Origin: Peromyscus leucopus
Taxonomy: Eukaryota; Chordata; Mammalia; Rodentia; Cricetidae
Reading direction: 5' to 3'
DNA: 64,000 nucleotides
Assembly: GCF_004664715.2 (NCBI RefSeq)
Contig: NC_051073.1
Coordinates: 66,035,664 to 66,099,663 of the forward strand
Under the pieces are notes generated by a model, which was given only the letters and a program-made list of their open reading frames with translations, searched no databases and was not told where the DNA came from. Position numbers and translations under genes: made by a program. Below are positions 20,931 to 32,512 of the stretch, one piece after another (the stretch's first letter is position 1; each line of letters begins with the position of its first letter).

Positions 20931-22239
20931 GCCTACAGCTGCCTGGGTTACAGAGCTCAGGCTGGACCTTTGCCTACCCTATTCTGAAACAGGTCAAGGA
21001 CAAGATTTCCATTTGGAAAGAGATAAAATAGAGTGACAGTTTCTCAATTAAAACAACAACAACAACAAAACAGATCATGCTCACTGCTATGGCAAACTAT
21101 GTAAAAACAACAAGAAAACCAAACCAAACAAACAAAAAAACCCTCCTCTTGGAGTGTGTTGGCATTACCTTTCACAAATATTCACGCGTCTGCACAACCC
21201 TCTCCACGGTCGTTTGCATGGGCAAGAGTGAGGTGGTGTGTTTTGCTCTTGTCTTTATGCTGATGTTCAATCTCCTCTTCTCCCCTCACCCCACCAATTA
21301 TTGAATGCCTCTAAAAAAAGAAAGAAAGAAGGAAACCTCCACCCCAGCAGATGTGTGCGAGCTGTTTGATCTTGAGGCTGAATAGGAACCAACGTTTCTG
21401 AGGCTCAGATTATGGTGCAAAAGAGGGGAAAAAAATCTGAAGGGGAACTCTGTGGAGGAGGAAGTTTGGCTTTGATCTCACTATTGAATTTTGCTGCTGG
21501 GGTGTGTTTATATCTATTTCTATTTATCTTTTTAGCTCCGAAATTCTGTGCTGCTGGGTCTGTCTTTTGTAACGCGACAGAAGGGAGTTTTGTCTGGTTC
21601 TATGCATGTGATTTAAGTCATTTAAGGTAAGAATTTAATTTCTCTGGGAAACCAGGAGAGGCTCGCAACGTAATTTATGGATATCTTTTCCTTTAAAGGA
21701 TTTTAAAATAATTGGGGCCACTTTATCTCAAACCAAATGGAAAAGAGGCCTATTAAAAAGCAGAGAGGCCACGTTCCAGACAAGGTCTGACTTTCCCATT
21801 TAATTCCTCATTTGCACGTCTTCCTCACTAAAGAAAACCCAGACCTCAGAAAGCCTTCTGACCTGTGCAATTTAGAAAGGGGACTAAAGTGCATTTATTT
21901 ATAGCCATATTCTCGTGCGGGTTTTCCCCAAAAGAGGCTTCTTCGTCTCAGAAAGTTAGACAAGTCTGAAAGTTAACTGGAGAAACTTGGGAAGGCACCT
22001 TCTGTGCTGTGTGGTGTCATACAGTGATAGCGGTGTGACAGGTCGGAGACATTTCCTCCAGCATGTGGAATGGTGGCTTTCCAATGCATTCCACTGTGAC
22101 ATGGACACCTCCTCCCTCACCGCTGTTTGTTTTTTCCATTTTGATTTGAGGATCCCTGCAATTTTTCCGTTAACTTGAGCATTTATCTTCCTGTGCAGGC
22201 TGTGTGTGCATTTTTCGCTTAATTTATCCACTCAGAGGT
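20931..22239. other. Repeat-poor sequence with possible regulatory motifs
   Basis: Apart from short (CAA)n and (CAAA)n runs (21050-21070, 21115-21140) and a (GAAA)n run near 21315-21331, no repeat is recognised. The part from 21640 to 22230 is AT-moderate and unique. It contains GTGGAATG at 22065-22072 and its complement CATTCCAC at 22087-22094, both TEAD-like. No exon is supported. Confidence 0.4.
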
Positions 22240-22318
22240 CACAGGATAACCCAGTGGTTGGGCGCTGGCCTACTATGCATGAGGCTCTGGGTTCAACACA
22301 GCTAAAAAAATAATAAAT
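22240..22318 (+). mobile_element. ID-type SINE
   Basis: AACCCAGTGGTTGGGCGCTG and GAGGCTCTGGGTTCAACACA follow the ID consensus, with an AAAAAAATAATAAAT tail. Confidence 0.6.
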
Positions 22319-22740
22319 CAAATGGGAAAACATATACATATACAATACAGAATATACATTCAATCAATCAATATTTCTTAAACCTATTATGTGCCAGAGA
22401 CTTAGTTTCTACATTTGTAGTCCTCTGAGAGAAACATTTAAAAGCATATTTATTTTGTACCCCAAAGCGCAAACCAGCAAAGGCTGCTAAATTAGGTACT
22501 CCCCATCAGTTATACAGCTGTTTTCAGAGTTTATATTATTTAGCATTTTTGGAGGTCTCTATTCAGCACTAGCTTAATAAAAGCACAATGCTAAGCACTC
22601 GGGAGAACAGAGAAATAAATCATGACCAACTGTGCATCCTCAACGGTTTGGGCATCCAAACTGTTGCTGCTGCTGTTAATGAGCAGGGAGTATATGGGTT
22701 GAGGGGACACACAACACCGCAGAGAGATTACTTAGACGAT
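22319..22740. other. Unassigned AT-rich sequence
   Basis: A possible L2 tail (AATCAATATTTCTTAAACC, TATTATGTGCCAGAGAC) lies near 22364-22402. Nothing else is recognised. Confidence 0.4.
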
Positions 22741-22780
22741 GTGCGTGCGTGCGTGCGTGCGTGCGTGCATGCGTGTGTGA
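22741..22780. repeat. (GTGC)n microsatellite
   Basis: About seven GTGC units are followed by ATGC and a short GT run. Confidence 0.92.
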
Positions 22781-23339
22781 CTTGCCAGCTGGAACTAGAA
22801 TGTCAGTCTTTGAGTTGTGGAGTCCAGCGTCCTGAGAGCTCAGAAGGGACTACCTCAATTTCCTGCTAAAGGAAGGCCCTGTTGAGGGAATAGGACTTCT
22901 AGAAATGTGTGGATAGGACTGCCGCTGCCACCCCCACTTTACTTGGACGGGGCCAGTGTGGGATCAACACCAAGGCATTAGTCCAGTTTCAACTGGTATT
23001 GAGACACTTGACAAGTTGCAGATTTTCATGTGCTTGATGTCTCTCTTGACCAAGTGGTTTTATATACCCTTGACAGTTTCTCTTTAGAGTTAACTAGCTG
23101 AAAATAAATTAGAATAAAAATAATGATATGTTACATTTATATCTAATCATACATATATACTCTATCATTCACTGTATGTGAAATGCCTACTTTGTACACA
23201 AAGTCCTTGCTGCATTAAAAAAAAATGAACAGATACCACAGTGAAAGGCAAATTTCTTCTTGTGCAACTATTTATAGAATATATATGCATGCAGTGCTAA
23301 AAAACGTCATTTAAAAATTTATTAACAAGTGTGGTGGTT
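22781..23339. other. Unassigned AT-rich sequence
   Basis: AT-rich from about 23080. CTATTTATAG at 23269-23278 is a perfect match to the MEF2 consensus, but the surrounding AT richness makes chance likely. Confidence 0.4.
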
Positions 23340-23723
23340 TGAATGAGAACGGCTTCCATAGGCTCATAGGTTTCAATGATAGGTTCTCTAGTTGGTGGAA
23401 CTGTTTGGGAAGGATTAGGAGGTGTGGCCTTATTGGAGGAGGAGTGTCATTGGAGATGGGCTTGGAGGTGTCAACAGCTGACATCATTCTCAGTTAGCCC
23501 TCTCTGCCCTGTGCTTGTGAATCAGAGTAAGCTCTCGGCTACTGCTCCAGAGTCATGACTGCCATGACTCCAGAGCCTGCTGCCATGCTCCAGAATATGC
23601 TGCCATGGTTCCGGCCATGATGGTCATGGAGTCACCCTACAACAAGCCCCAATAAATTTTCTTTTATAAATTGCTTTGGTCATGGTTTTTTATCATGACA
23701 ACAGAAAAGTAACGAAGACAACA
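23340..23723 (+). mobile_element. MT-type MaLR solo LTR
   Basis: It starts TGTGGTGGTTTGAATGAGAA, continues with GGTGGAACTGTTTGGGAAGG and ends in AGAAAAGTAACGAAGACAACA. A poly(A) signal (AATAAA) lies at about 23651. It is full length (about 384 bp) with no internal sequence. Confidence 0.92.
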
Positions 23724-23957
23724 GATTTTAATTATAAATGCTAACAGGGCTCGATGTGATGTTTCCTCACATGTATTCAAGTGCCCAGCTCATATTCAGC
23801 TTCCTTCTCCTACACCCACCTGCTCATTGTAATAGTTACTCTCATACTTTTTGGTCAATTTTTAACAGCTTTATTTATGTCAGCATCTCACCAAAACCCC
23901 CATGACTCAACCTGCTAATTTATTGAATACCAATAAAGACTATTTAGCACAGGCTAA

Positions 23958-24485
23958 TGTGAAGGTCTAGACATAACTTTACAGGCTCCATTTTAGGGAA
24001 AGGGCCACCATCTCAGACCACCTGCTGTACCCAGTTCCAGGAAGGACCTCAGGAATGTGTTGACAACTCGAACGGACACAGAGCGGTACCCTCCTGTAGA
24101 CATCCTGTCTGTGGTTTATGGCCCTTAAGATATCTAGATAATCCTGCTGAGCAGCCCAGATAATCCTGTTCAGCGGGTTGTAGTTCCCCGCCAAAAGTCT
24201 AACCCAATGGTTTCAAATGTGGTTTCACACCCAAAGTCTAGACCAATAGTTTCAAAAAAAAAAAAATCACCATGTCCCTTCTGTCCAATCCCAAGTTGCC
24301 AGTTCCTGGCTTGTGGTTTTTCCCTATAAAACCCTCTATACCTGGGCTCTAGCCACCACCACATTTCCTTCCATCTGCCTGCGGTGGCCCAGGTTGAACC
24401 TGAATAAAAGGACCCTTATGTGCTTGCACCGGAAACGGCGTGCTTGCACCGGAAACGGGCTCCTGGGTGGTCTCTGGGGGTTTCA
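23958..24485 (+). mobile_element. ERV1-like (class I) solo LTR
   Basis: U3 begins TGTGAAGGTCTAGACATAAC and CTTTACAGGCTCCATTTTAG, as in murine class I LTRs. A TATA-like box (CCCTATAAAACC) lies at about 24324-24335 and the poly(A) signal AATAAA at 24403-24408. The R/U5 part holds two exact copies of GTGCTTGCACCGGAAACGG (24420-24438 and 24440-24458). No gag, pol or env sequence is attached. The 3' boundary is approximate. Confidence 0.75.
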
Positions 24486-24794
24486 TGAAATGGGTATAAC
24501 ACTATGAAGGTAAACATGCCTGCCTTAATCAGGCCTGCTCTTTTGATGTGCGGCAGCAGACAAGTCATGTCTGTTAAGTCACATCTAACTCCCTCCTGGC
24601 CTGTCATACTAAGTACTCTGAAGCACTAGTGAGTATTCTGCTTTGAGATCTTTTTCTAATGCCTTTACTAAAGAAGTTGATATTTCCAACATCTTAAAAA
24701 AAAAGTCTATCAATATCTACATGTGGGATGATCTGTAGACCACCACCCTGACAATGTTGCCCTTTTAGATTTTTTTGTATATTTGGTTGGTTGG
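24486..24794. other. Unassigned sequence
   Basis: Nothing is recognised apart from the upstream copy of a target duplication near 24758-24768. Confidence 0.4.
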
Positions 24795-24944
24795 TTTGAG
24801 TTTTTTTCCAGACAGGGTTTCTCTCTGTAGCCCTGGCTATCCTGGAACTCACACTGTAGACCAGGCTGGCCTCGAACTCACAGAGATCCACCTGCCTCTG
24901 CCTCCAAGTGCTGGGATTAAAGTCGTGCGCCCCACCAACTGGCA
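24769..24944 (-). mobile_element. B1 SINE with likely target-site duplication
   Basis: The minus-strand B1 body (CAGACAGGGTTTCTCTCTGT to GTGCTGGGATTAAAGTCGTG) has a T/G-rich tail on the left. CCTTTTAGATT before it and CCCTTTAGATT after it look like the target duplication. Confidence 0.9.
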
Positions 24945-26739
24945 CCCCTTTAGATTCTTGCCGCCACACCCTGGCACTTGCTCAAGCCCAAATGCAGCAC
25001 CCAAGCCTTGTTTCCCTGCCTAGTACCAGGCCATGGCTCTGCACCACCTCTGGAAGTCACACATGCGTTTTATGTGCTCAGTCCTCAGGCTCAGACTGCA
25101 GAGGATAAGCCTGCACACTCTGCCCTCCGCTGCAGTCTCTCACAGACACCTCAGGAAGTCTGCTTTCCTCCCTCCTGGGGGCATGCAGCACATCTGTCCC
25201 CACCAGCTTCTAAACACGTGGCTTTTTGAAGTCATTACGTAAGGTCATTCTTTTTGGCCTTCCCAACTACATCCAATCACACGCTTGCCTCTGCTCGGCT
25301 TTTCCTTGCTTTTGAATGCCCCCAATCACTCTAAGAAAACTTTCACGTTTCCTTTCATGTCTCTGAAGTCTCACACATTTGCATTTCTCCCGATGTCCAG
25401 GCTTCTGGAGTCTGCTGGCCTAGGAATGCTGGGAACCTTTCTCCTAATGACTCTATCTATGTGCATGTGGGGATGACACCTGATTGTGTTCAGAGGAGCA
25501 TCCAACCCACTGTGCAGGAAGGTGTTCTAGCTCCATCCTCGGAGTATCCTGCTTCCTTGGTGGGGTGACGGGGGTGGGAGGGGTGAAGAGGTAGGGGAGT
25601 GTCAGGGCTGTCTATATGACCGTGACTTGACCAATCAGATTCTCTCTTGAGAATTTTCATTTAGGACCAAAAGCTCCTGGAAGTCATCTCCTGCAGGAGT
25701 TTTCCCTGCAGGTGTCCATTAGTCCTGCTCCCTAGGTCCTGCCCTGGACCCTGTCCATTCTGAGATAGATTCTTCTGATTTTATAACCGGTTCCGTGTCT
25801 GCAACTAGATTCCTTCTGTGGTATTTGATTTCTTTTGTGTGGAATCAAGCAATGCCGACCGGCTAGGCTTTGTTGATTGTGTTTTAGAGTGAAATTCCCA
25901 TTCTCCTATGTAGGAATAGACATCTATAATTATGCAGTAAAAGGTGGCCACAGGTGAATCAGATGGCCCAAAGATGGCCTGACTCAATTAACTCTGGTCT
26001 TAAATCAGGGCTTCATAAGTGTTAGTCCACACAGGAAATTCTGAGGTCCCATTCCCAGAGGCTCCTTCTGAAGCCAGAGGTGGGGTCCTAGAATCAGAAC
26101 TCTAACAGGGTTTCTGGGTAACCCATCCATTCTGAAGAGTGAATCTTTACATTTGATCTCCTCTTCAGGGAAGAGAAATTTTGGAACACAGGAGTCAAGA
26201 TGACACTGGACTTCCAATGTGAACCTCGGGTCTGTGTGCATCATGGACCTCACTAACTGGGTTTCTTCTCTTGACCCTAAGTAGACAAGAAGATGGGCTG
26301 GAGTGGAAGACGTCAGCCTAGCACCTTCCCACAGAGCTCCACAGGGATGCTGGGTGGAATGTCTGAGTCCACTTCAATAGAATGTTAGCAACAACACAAG
26401 ACTGTATAAGAGTCTGAGGAAATACAAATCTGTTCCCTGGGACTCTTCAGTGGGGGCCACAGATAGAGCAGGGTCTAGAGCTGACATTCTTCTCTGTGTT
26501 CACCAGACCTTCATTCCTTCTGATTTTTCCAGACCATTTACCCTTTCCCCCAAACCTAGCTATAAACTGGTTCCCCCCCCCCCGAGATTCCATCCCACCA
26601 TTTATTCTACATTAGCCCAACATCTACCTGTTCCGCTCCTGAGATGTCAACAGTACACTCTGGTACCAATGACAGCCCTTACTTCTCTGCCCATTCCTAC
26701 ATTTCCTGGGGCTTTGTTCATCTATCTCGTTTAAACCTT
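24945..26739. other. Unassigned unique sequence
   Basis: A G-rich stretch lies at about 25560-25600 and a C run of about 11 at 26573-26583. No repeat family or exon is recognised in nearly 1.8 kb. Confidence 0.4.
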
Positions 26740-26895
26740 GTAACAACCTTATAAGTATCATATCCCAGTTTATAGATGAGGAAATGAATTTAGAGGAGTG
26801 GTGTGCCCTAGGTAAGTTCCTTAGGAAAATCAGAGGTAGAATTTGAACCCTCTACTGACTACAAAATGTTTGTCTCAAACTATCCTGCTCTACCA
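26740..26895 (-). mobile_element. MIR SINE
   Basis: CCCAGTTTATAGATGAGGAA and GGTAGAATTTGAACCC are the reverse complement of the MIR core and 3' region. Confidence 0.65.
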
Positions 26896-27620
26896 GGTCA
26901 GTTCAGTACGAGTTCTTTATATATCTTAGTATTTGGTTTCCTTATTTAATAGAAAGTTCACTCAACCAGGACCTGGGTAGTCCGAGAGCATATTCTAATG
27001 GCTTTCATGATCAGGCTCGCATCTATGGAGTGCCAAGGGTCACATTTCTTTTCAGAGTAATCGTTTAAGGAACGCTGTTTATGACTGATGTGTTGTGCTC
27101 TGCTGGCGGATATTTCTGCACTCAGGCAGGGATCGGCACGTTACTGGAAGCCGGAAGCATTTTTCTTTACTAACCCATCAGTTCTGCTTTCCATTCATGT
27201 TTATAAGACAGATTAAAAATCAGCTTCCCAAGAGGAATAAAGAGCTTGTCATCCATCAATGTTGGTGGAGGGTCTGTTTTGTGCAGAACTCATGAGAATT
27301 GATTTGAGTCGGAGCCATAGATGAAGACCCTAACATGGGAGGTCTTGGATATTGGGCCTCAGGCAGGATTTGCCTGGACTTGGGCTGGAGATCCATGTGC
27401 TTTGGTAGTGCTGACCTTCAGGCTGTACTTTGAGCCAGCCTTCGTGCTGAATGTGAAGTCTCATGGCAAGTTCAGCTTCTCCTGGAAGATGTGCACTGTA
27501 GTAATGGTCTTGGCAGGAGAGATGCTAATGTAGGTTCTTGGACCAGTATAGGTGCCTAGAGAGTGGCTGAGAATGTGTAGAAATGTATTCATTTATTTGT
27601 ATGTTTATTGGTGCATACCA

Positions 27621-27622
<2 letters not shown>
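26896..27622. other. Unassigned unique sequence
   Basis: No repeat or exon is recognised. A 70-codon open frame at 27321-27533 resembles no protein I know. Confidence 0.4.
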
Positions 27623-27673
<51 letters not shown>

Positions 27674-27675
27674 TA
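27623..27675. repeat. (GT)n microsatellite
   Basis: A long GT run is broken once by TATG near its right end. Confidence 0.95.
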
Positions 27676-27722
27676 GAGGTGTGGAGGGATGTGTATGTGT
27701 GGAGGGGTGTTGTGTAGCATGG

Positions 27723-28281
27723 CCATCCTGGAATTTGCTCTGTAGACTACCCTGGCCAGTGGGGTCTTCAACAGGGACCTAAAGGGAGGGCCGGTGAATG
27801 AGAGGGACAAGAAACACAAAGAATGAGAGCAAGACAGGACGTCTGATCAAGCTCCAAAATTTTATTTTACTCTCAAGGCATATAGAGGTAGGCAAAGGGG
27901 GTTGAGAGCAGGAAGGGACTTAATTATGGGGGTTGCAAGCAGGAAGGGACTTAATTATGGGCTGTTTGGCCAGCAGGAAATGTTACTCTGAAGGTTATCT
28001 ATCTACCCTTGTCTAACTGCCTAATTGCTTAACTGCAGCTCATTCACCTGATATCTGAGAAGAGGTTCTGGTATCTGTAGGAAGAGGTTCTGGTGCTATG
28101 GAGAATTAAGCAAGGCCTAGATCTAAGAAAAGAGGAAAGAAACCCAAATATGGCAGCATGTGTGTCAAGGGTCGCTTAGGCTTATGGTACCTGTCAGTAG
28201 ACCAGGATGGCCTCAAACTTGGAGATCCACCTGCCTCTGCCTCCTAAGTGCTGGGATTAAAGGCATTTACCACCATTGCCT
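27723..28281 (-). mobile_element. B1 SINE split by an ERVK-type LTR
   Basis: A B1 tail-side part (CTGGAATTTGCTCTGTAGAC) lies at 27723-27759 and a head-side part (GTAGACCAGGATGGCCTC to GCTGGGATTAAAGGCATTT) at about 28195-28281. Both are on the minus strand, so an LTR appears to have inserted between them. About 15-20 B1 bases appear on both sides, so two separate B1 copies remain possible. Confidence 0.6.
27760..28190 (-). mobile_element. ERVK-type LTR
   Basis: On the minus strand, AATAAA (plus-strand TTTATT at 27861-27866) is followed by TTTTGGAGCTTGATCAGACG and a CT-rich U5 ending GGTCCCTGTTGAAGACCCCA, a layout seen in rodent ERVK LTRs. The U3 side holds two copies of GCAGGAAGGGACTTAATTAT (from 27909 and 27939). 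The outer end is uncertain (28158 or about 28190). No coding sequence is attached. Confidence 0.6.
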
Positions 28282-28345
28282 TACATACCACAGATATTTA
28301 TTGAGTTTGGAGCTTCACCTTCAGGGCACAATTACAAACAGATAG

Positions 28346-28545
28346 GGGCTGGAGAGATGGCTCAGCAAGTAACAGCATTGGGTTTGATCCCCAGCACCCA
28401 ACTGAAGGCTCACAAGTGTCTATAATTGCAGTTCCACTCTATCTGATGCCCTCTTCTGGCCTCCATGGGCACTGCATGCACCTGGTGCACATACATACAT
28501 GCAGGCAAAATACTCATACTCATAAAATACTTTTTTTTTTTTTTA
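28346..28545 (+). mobile_element. B2 SINE
   Basis: The head GGGGCTGGAGAGATGGCTCA and a modified B box lead to GATGCCCTCTTCTGGCCTCC, the B2 segment whose complement is CTCF-like (28447-28460). An A-rich tail is followed by a T run. Confidence 0.93.
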
Positions 28546-29002
28546 AGAAAAAAGATAGAGGGAGCCTGTGTTCTGACAGAATTTGGGAGAGAGGCAGATG
28601 AGAAATAATTACAACACAAGAGGTATTGTAATTATAGCTGTGATCAATGCTGTGACAAATATTCGTGCCCCATCCTTCGGCAGAATGCAACTGTTCCAAG
28701 TCAAAGATGCAGTCCCAGCTGAGGTCCCAAGTGCAGTGGCTTCTATGGCTGCAGTTCATCTGGACCAAGCTAAGGCAAATACTTTCTGGAGGTTCAAACC
28801 CATAAGCAACAATCCTGCTGTAGAGACAGTCCCTTTGCCTGTACTGGAAAGTAGGACTTGTTGATGAGAATGTTCTTGGGACCAGAGGAGTTGGCATTCA
28901 GTCCCTGCCATTCCTGATTCTGGAAGTGTGACCCTGGGCAAGGAGATATTGAACTGTGATGTGGGTCCTCATTCCCCGGTGGGAGAAATATTTCCCTGCT
29001 GG
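28546..29002. other. Unassigned sequence
   Basis: A 93-codon open frame (28583-28864) has no recognisable domain. No repeat is assigned. Confidence 0.4.
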
Positions 29003-29363
29003 TGTTAGCTTGAATGTAATGGCTCCCATAAGCTCATGGTGAGTGGCATTATTAGGAGATGTGGCTTTGTTGGAGTAGGTATGGCCTTGTTGGAGGAAGT
29101 TCGTCACCGTGGGGACGGGCTTTGAAGTCTCATATATGCTCAAGCCACGCCCAGTGTCTCAGCTCACTTCTTGTTGTCTGCAGATCAAAGACGTAGAATT
29201 CTCAGGCCTTCTCCAGCACCATGTCTGCCTGCACCATGTCCCACCGTGATAATAACAGGCTGAACCTTTGAACTGTAAGCACCCCAATGAAATGTTTTCC
29301 TTTATAAGAGTTGCCGTGGTCAAGGTGTCTCTTCAGCAATAGAAACTCAACTGAGACGACAAT
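29003..29363 (+). mobile_element. MaLR solo LTR (MT/ORR1 group)
   Basis: TGGTGTTAGCTTGAATGTAA, GGCTCCCATAAGCTCATGG, AAATGTTTTCCTTTATAAGA and the end AGCAATAGAAACTCAACTGA match the MaLR LTR layout. The subfamily is uncertain. Confidence 0.8.
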
Positions 29364-30177
29364 TAACGTATTAATTGTGCAGATTAGTGAGATTCGTAGT
29401 GCTTTCATAGCCAGGTCTGTTATGCTTGGCTCAATCTACCCTCTCTAACGCCCTCTCTGGGACACGCTGAAGAAAATTAAAGTTAGAGCCCTAACTTATA
29501 CGGTGCACAAGGAGAATCTTAGATATCCTTAAGAGTGATGTGGGAAAGGAAAAGTTGATAACGCTGTAGGAGGAACCACAGGGGACAAGGCTCTGAGACC
29601 TCTGGTGAAGGGACACAGATGGCAGGCACTGATGGCTGGAGTTGAAGTAAGTGCTGAGGAAGGCAGAGTGGGGCTGGAAGTTCTGCTTGGCCTCAGCTGG
29701 GGCGGGGAAGGGGGGGAGATAGCGACAGGAGCGAGATCCGGAGCCGGTGTTTCTGTCTCTAACCACTGGGCTATGAAGCAGAAGCTCCCAAGAAGCCAGC
29801 TGGCAAAGGCACAGGATGGAAAAATGACAGATTTGGGCTCCGACATGGTAATAAACCTGAGCCGGCAAGAGGACAAAAGACAATTTTTCAAAAGAGCCTT
29901 GTCTTACACCACTGGCAATGGTGTGCTCATGATTTCAGGAGCATGATAAGTCAGTTCTATAAATGATTCTTAAGTATGCAAGGCCAGGGTCATGTGACGT
30001 GAAACCAGTTTCACACTGACTGGCCAGGTCATCTTGGGCAAGTCTCCCAAGCACACAAGTCCCAGACCTGTGGTGACTGCTAGCCACAGGCCGAAGAGGA
30101 GAAGAAGCTCCAAAACTTCCAGAGCCCACACAAAACCCAATCTTAGTGATTTAGGATTTGGCCAATATTTCTCAAAA

Positions 30178-30179
<2 letters not shown>
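29364..30179. other. Unassigned unique sequence
   Basis: No repeat or exon is recognised. An open frame of 113 codons (29605-29946) is not gene-like. Confidence 0.4.

Positions 30180-30232
<53 letters not shown>
30180..30232. repeat. (CA)n microsatellite
   Basis: An uninterrupted CA run of about 26 units. Confidence 0.97.
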
Positions 30233-30233
<1 letters not shown>

Positions 30234-30465
30234 GCAACACCTTAAAACAAAAATTAAAAACCAATAAACTGGACTGCTCAAAAAGGATTGTTTAAAACAT
30301 TTACAAAACAAAATGAAAGCTACTTAAAGGAACTGCAGTTTTTTCACAGAGGACTTAAAGCTAGACTGCATCATGAACTCTGATGATGACCCAGACAGTT
30401 CAGTGGGAAGAGCAGCCAACAGATCGGGACAGATGGTTAGCAGTGGCCATACAGGCCAAGTCTGT

Positions 30466-31040
30466 ATGTTGAGAAAATGGCTCAGAGGTTAAGAGCACTG
30501 GATGCTCTTCCAGAGGACCCAGTCAATTCCAAGTACCTACAAGGCAGCTCATAACTGTCTGTAACCTCAGTTCCAGGAGATCGGTCACCCTCATACAGAT
30601 ATACACTCAGGCAAAACACCAATGCGTGTTGGTAGAAGTTTCGCTGTCCCAAACACCTGCTCTCAAATAGCCAGCAGCCACTTCCCAAATAACTGACTTG
30701 GAGACTTAATATTACTTATAAATGATCAGCCAATAGCTCAGGCTTATTACTAACTAGCTCTTACATTTTAAGTTAACCTATATTCCTTATTTACACTCTC
30801 ATGGTGGTACCTTTATTAGCATGGCACATTCCTCTCCTGCTCCCTCTGCATCTGGCTGGCTGACTCTGCCCTTCCTCATCCCATCATTCTCCGATTAACT
30901 TTCCTGCCTAACTTTATCCTGTTCAGCTACTGGCCAGTCAGCTTGTTTATTAAACCAATGATAGCAACATATATTCACACAGTATACAGAAGGATTATTC
31001 CACAGCAAATGCACATAAAATAAAAATAAATCATTAAAAA
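30466..31040 (+). mobile_element. B2 SINE split by a solo LTR
   Basis: The B2 head and body (ATGGCTCAGAGGTTAAGAGC through CAGGCAAAACACC) occupy 30466-30626. The tail (GCACATAAAATAAAAATAAA) resumes at 31011. The interrupting LTR has a 6-bp duplication, so the B2 is older than the LTR. Confidence 0.9.
30627..31007 (-). mobile_element. Solo LTR, mys-like cricetid ERV group
   Basis: The 381-bp element begins TGTTGGTAGAAGTTTCGCTG and ends AGGATTATTCCACAGCA on the plus strand, so it has TG...CA ends. The flanking duplication is AATGCG (30621-30626) and AATGCA (31008-31013), six bases as expected for class II (ERVK-like) integration. The assignment to a mys-like group is from memory; the LTR structure is seen. 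No coding sequence is present. Confidence 0.85.
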
Positions 31041-31121
31041 GGGAGAATATGGATACTGCTAATGAGTGAGCAAAATGGCACAACTACTCATAAAATAGTT
31101 TGGCCATTTTCTTTTCAACTT

Positions 31122-31990
31122 TGTCTTAGAGTTTCTATTGCTGTGATGAAACACCATGACAAAAAGCAACTTGGAGAAGAAAGAGCTTATTTCTTCTTAT
31201 ACTTCCTGGTAACAGTCCAACACTGAGGGAAGTCAGGACAGGAACTCAACCAGGGCGGGAACCTGGAGGCTGAGACTGATGCTGAGGCCCTGGAGGATGC
31301 TGCTTACTGACTTGGTCCTCACGGTTTACTCAGCCTGCTTTTTTAACACCATGTAGAACCACCAGCCTTGGCGTGGCACCACCTACAGTGAGCTGAACCT
31401 TTTCACGTCAATCACCAACCAAGAGTTCCCACAATAGTTTACCAAGCTCTGAATACTCAATGGTTTATTTTATTTTATTTTTTTTAGCCCAAAGTTCAAA
31501 TCCCACCACAATCCTCCCTAAAACACATGGTGAGGTCTGCCACAGCAGTACCTCATGACCTGGTACCAATTTCTGTCTTAGGTAGAGGTTTCTGTTCCTG
31601 TGATAAAAACATCATGACCAAAAGCAACTTGAGGAGGAAAAAGTTTCTTTTACCTTAAAGCTTCTAGTCCATCATCCAGGGATGTCAGGGCAGGAACTTT
31701 AGGCAGGAACCTGGAGGCAGGAGCTGATGCAGAAGCCATGGAGGAGTGCTGCTTACTGGCTTGCCCCACATGGCTTGCTCATCCTGTTTTCTCATACCAT
31801 CCAGGACTCCCTGCCCAGGGGTGGCACTGCCCACAGTCAGTTGTACCTTCCCACAGCAATCATCAATCAAGACAATGCCCTATGGGCTTTCTTTTCTATA
31901 GGCCAATCTGGTGGGACATTGTCTCAAACTGAGGTACCCTCTTCCAAAGTGACTCTAGCTTGTACCTGGTTGACATAAAACGAGCCAGCA
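31122..31990 (-). mobile_element. Collapsed ORR1-type MaLR provirus
   Basis: Two ORR1 LTRs in the same minus orientation lie at 31122-31442 (3' LTR, missing its U3 start) and 31574-31990 (5' LTR). About 130 bp of internal sequence remains between them. Next to the 5' LTR the minus strand reads TTGGTACCAGG, the first bases of a primer-binding site for tRNA-Leu(UAA). No retroviral gene remains. Confidence 0.8.
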
Positions 31991-32285
31991 CAGTAAACAA
32001 GTACCTATATAGGATCCAGCTATTCTCCTCTGAGTCTTTTAGACATACACCTAAGGGAAATTAAAGGATGTACTTAGAGAAGGACTCACGTGAAAATATC
32101 ACAGAAGCTGCATTTGTAACATCCCCAAACTGGAAACAACCCAGATACCCACCAATCGTACAACTGGATAAAGTTGTGGTGTAGTTATACAACAGCATAA
32201 CAAATACAGTTAGAAAGGAGTGAGCTACTGGAATGTCCAAGAGTGTGGATGAATCTCAAGATGGGTTTGCTGGACAAAATACAAC

Positions 32286-32464
32286 CAGCGGAGGGACTGA
32301 AGACGCAGCTCATTGGTTAAGAGTGCTTGCTGCTCTTCCAGAGGATCTGAGTTCGCTTCCCAGCTTCCACGTCAGGTTACTCATATAACTCTAGCTCTGG
32401 CAGGGGTTGGGGGTGGGATCTGATGCCCTCTTCTGGTCTCTCTTGGCATCTGCACACGTGGCAT

Positions 32465-32512
<48 letters not shown>

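Noticed and set aside
23269..23278. Perfect MEF2 consensus CTATTTATAG
   Set aside because: The surroundings are very AT-rich, so a chance match is likely.
23958..24485. Possible full endogenous retrovirus
   Set aside because: Only an LTR is present; no gag, pol or env sequence lies on either side. The same holds for the other LTRs in the window.
28583..28864. Open frame of 93 codons that looks somewhat protein-like
   Set aside because: I could not match it to any family, and no splice, promoter or retrocopy signs (poly(A), target duplication) are visible.
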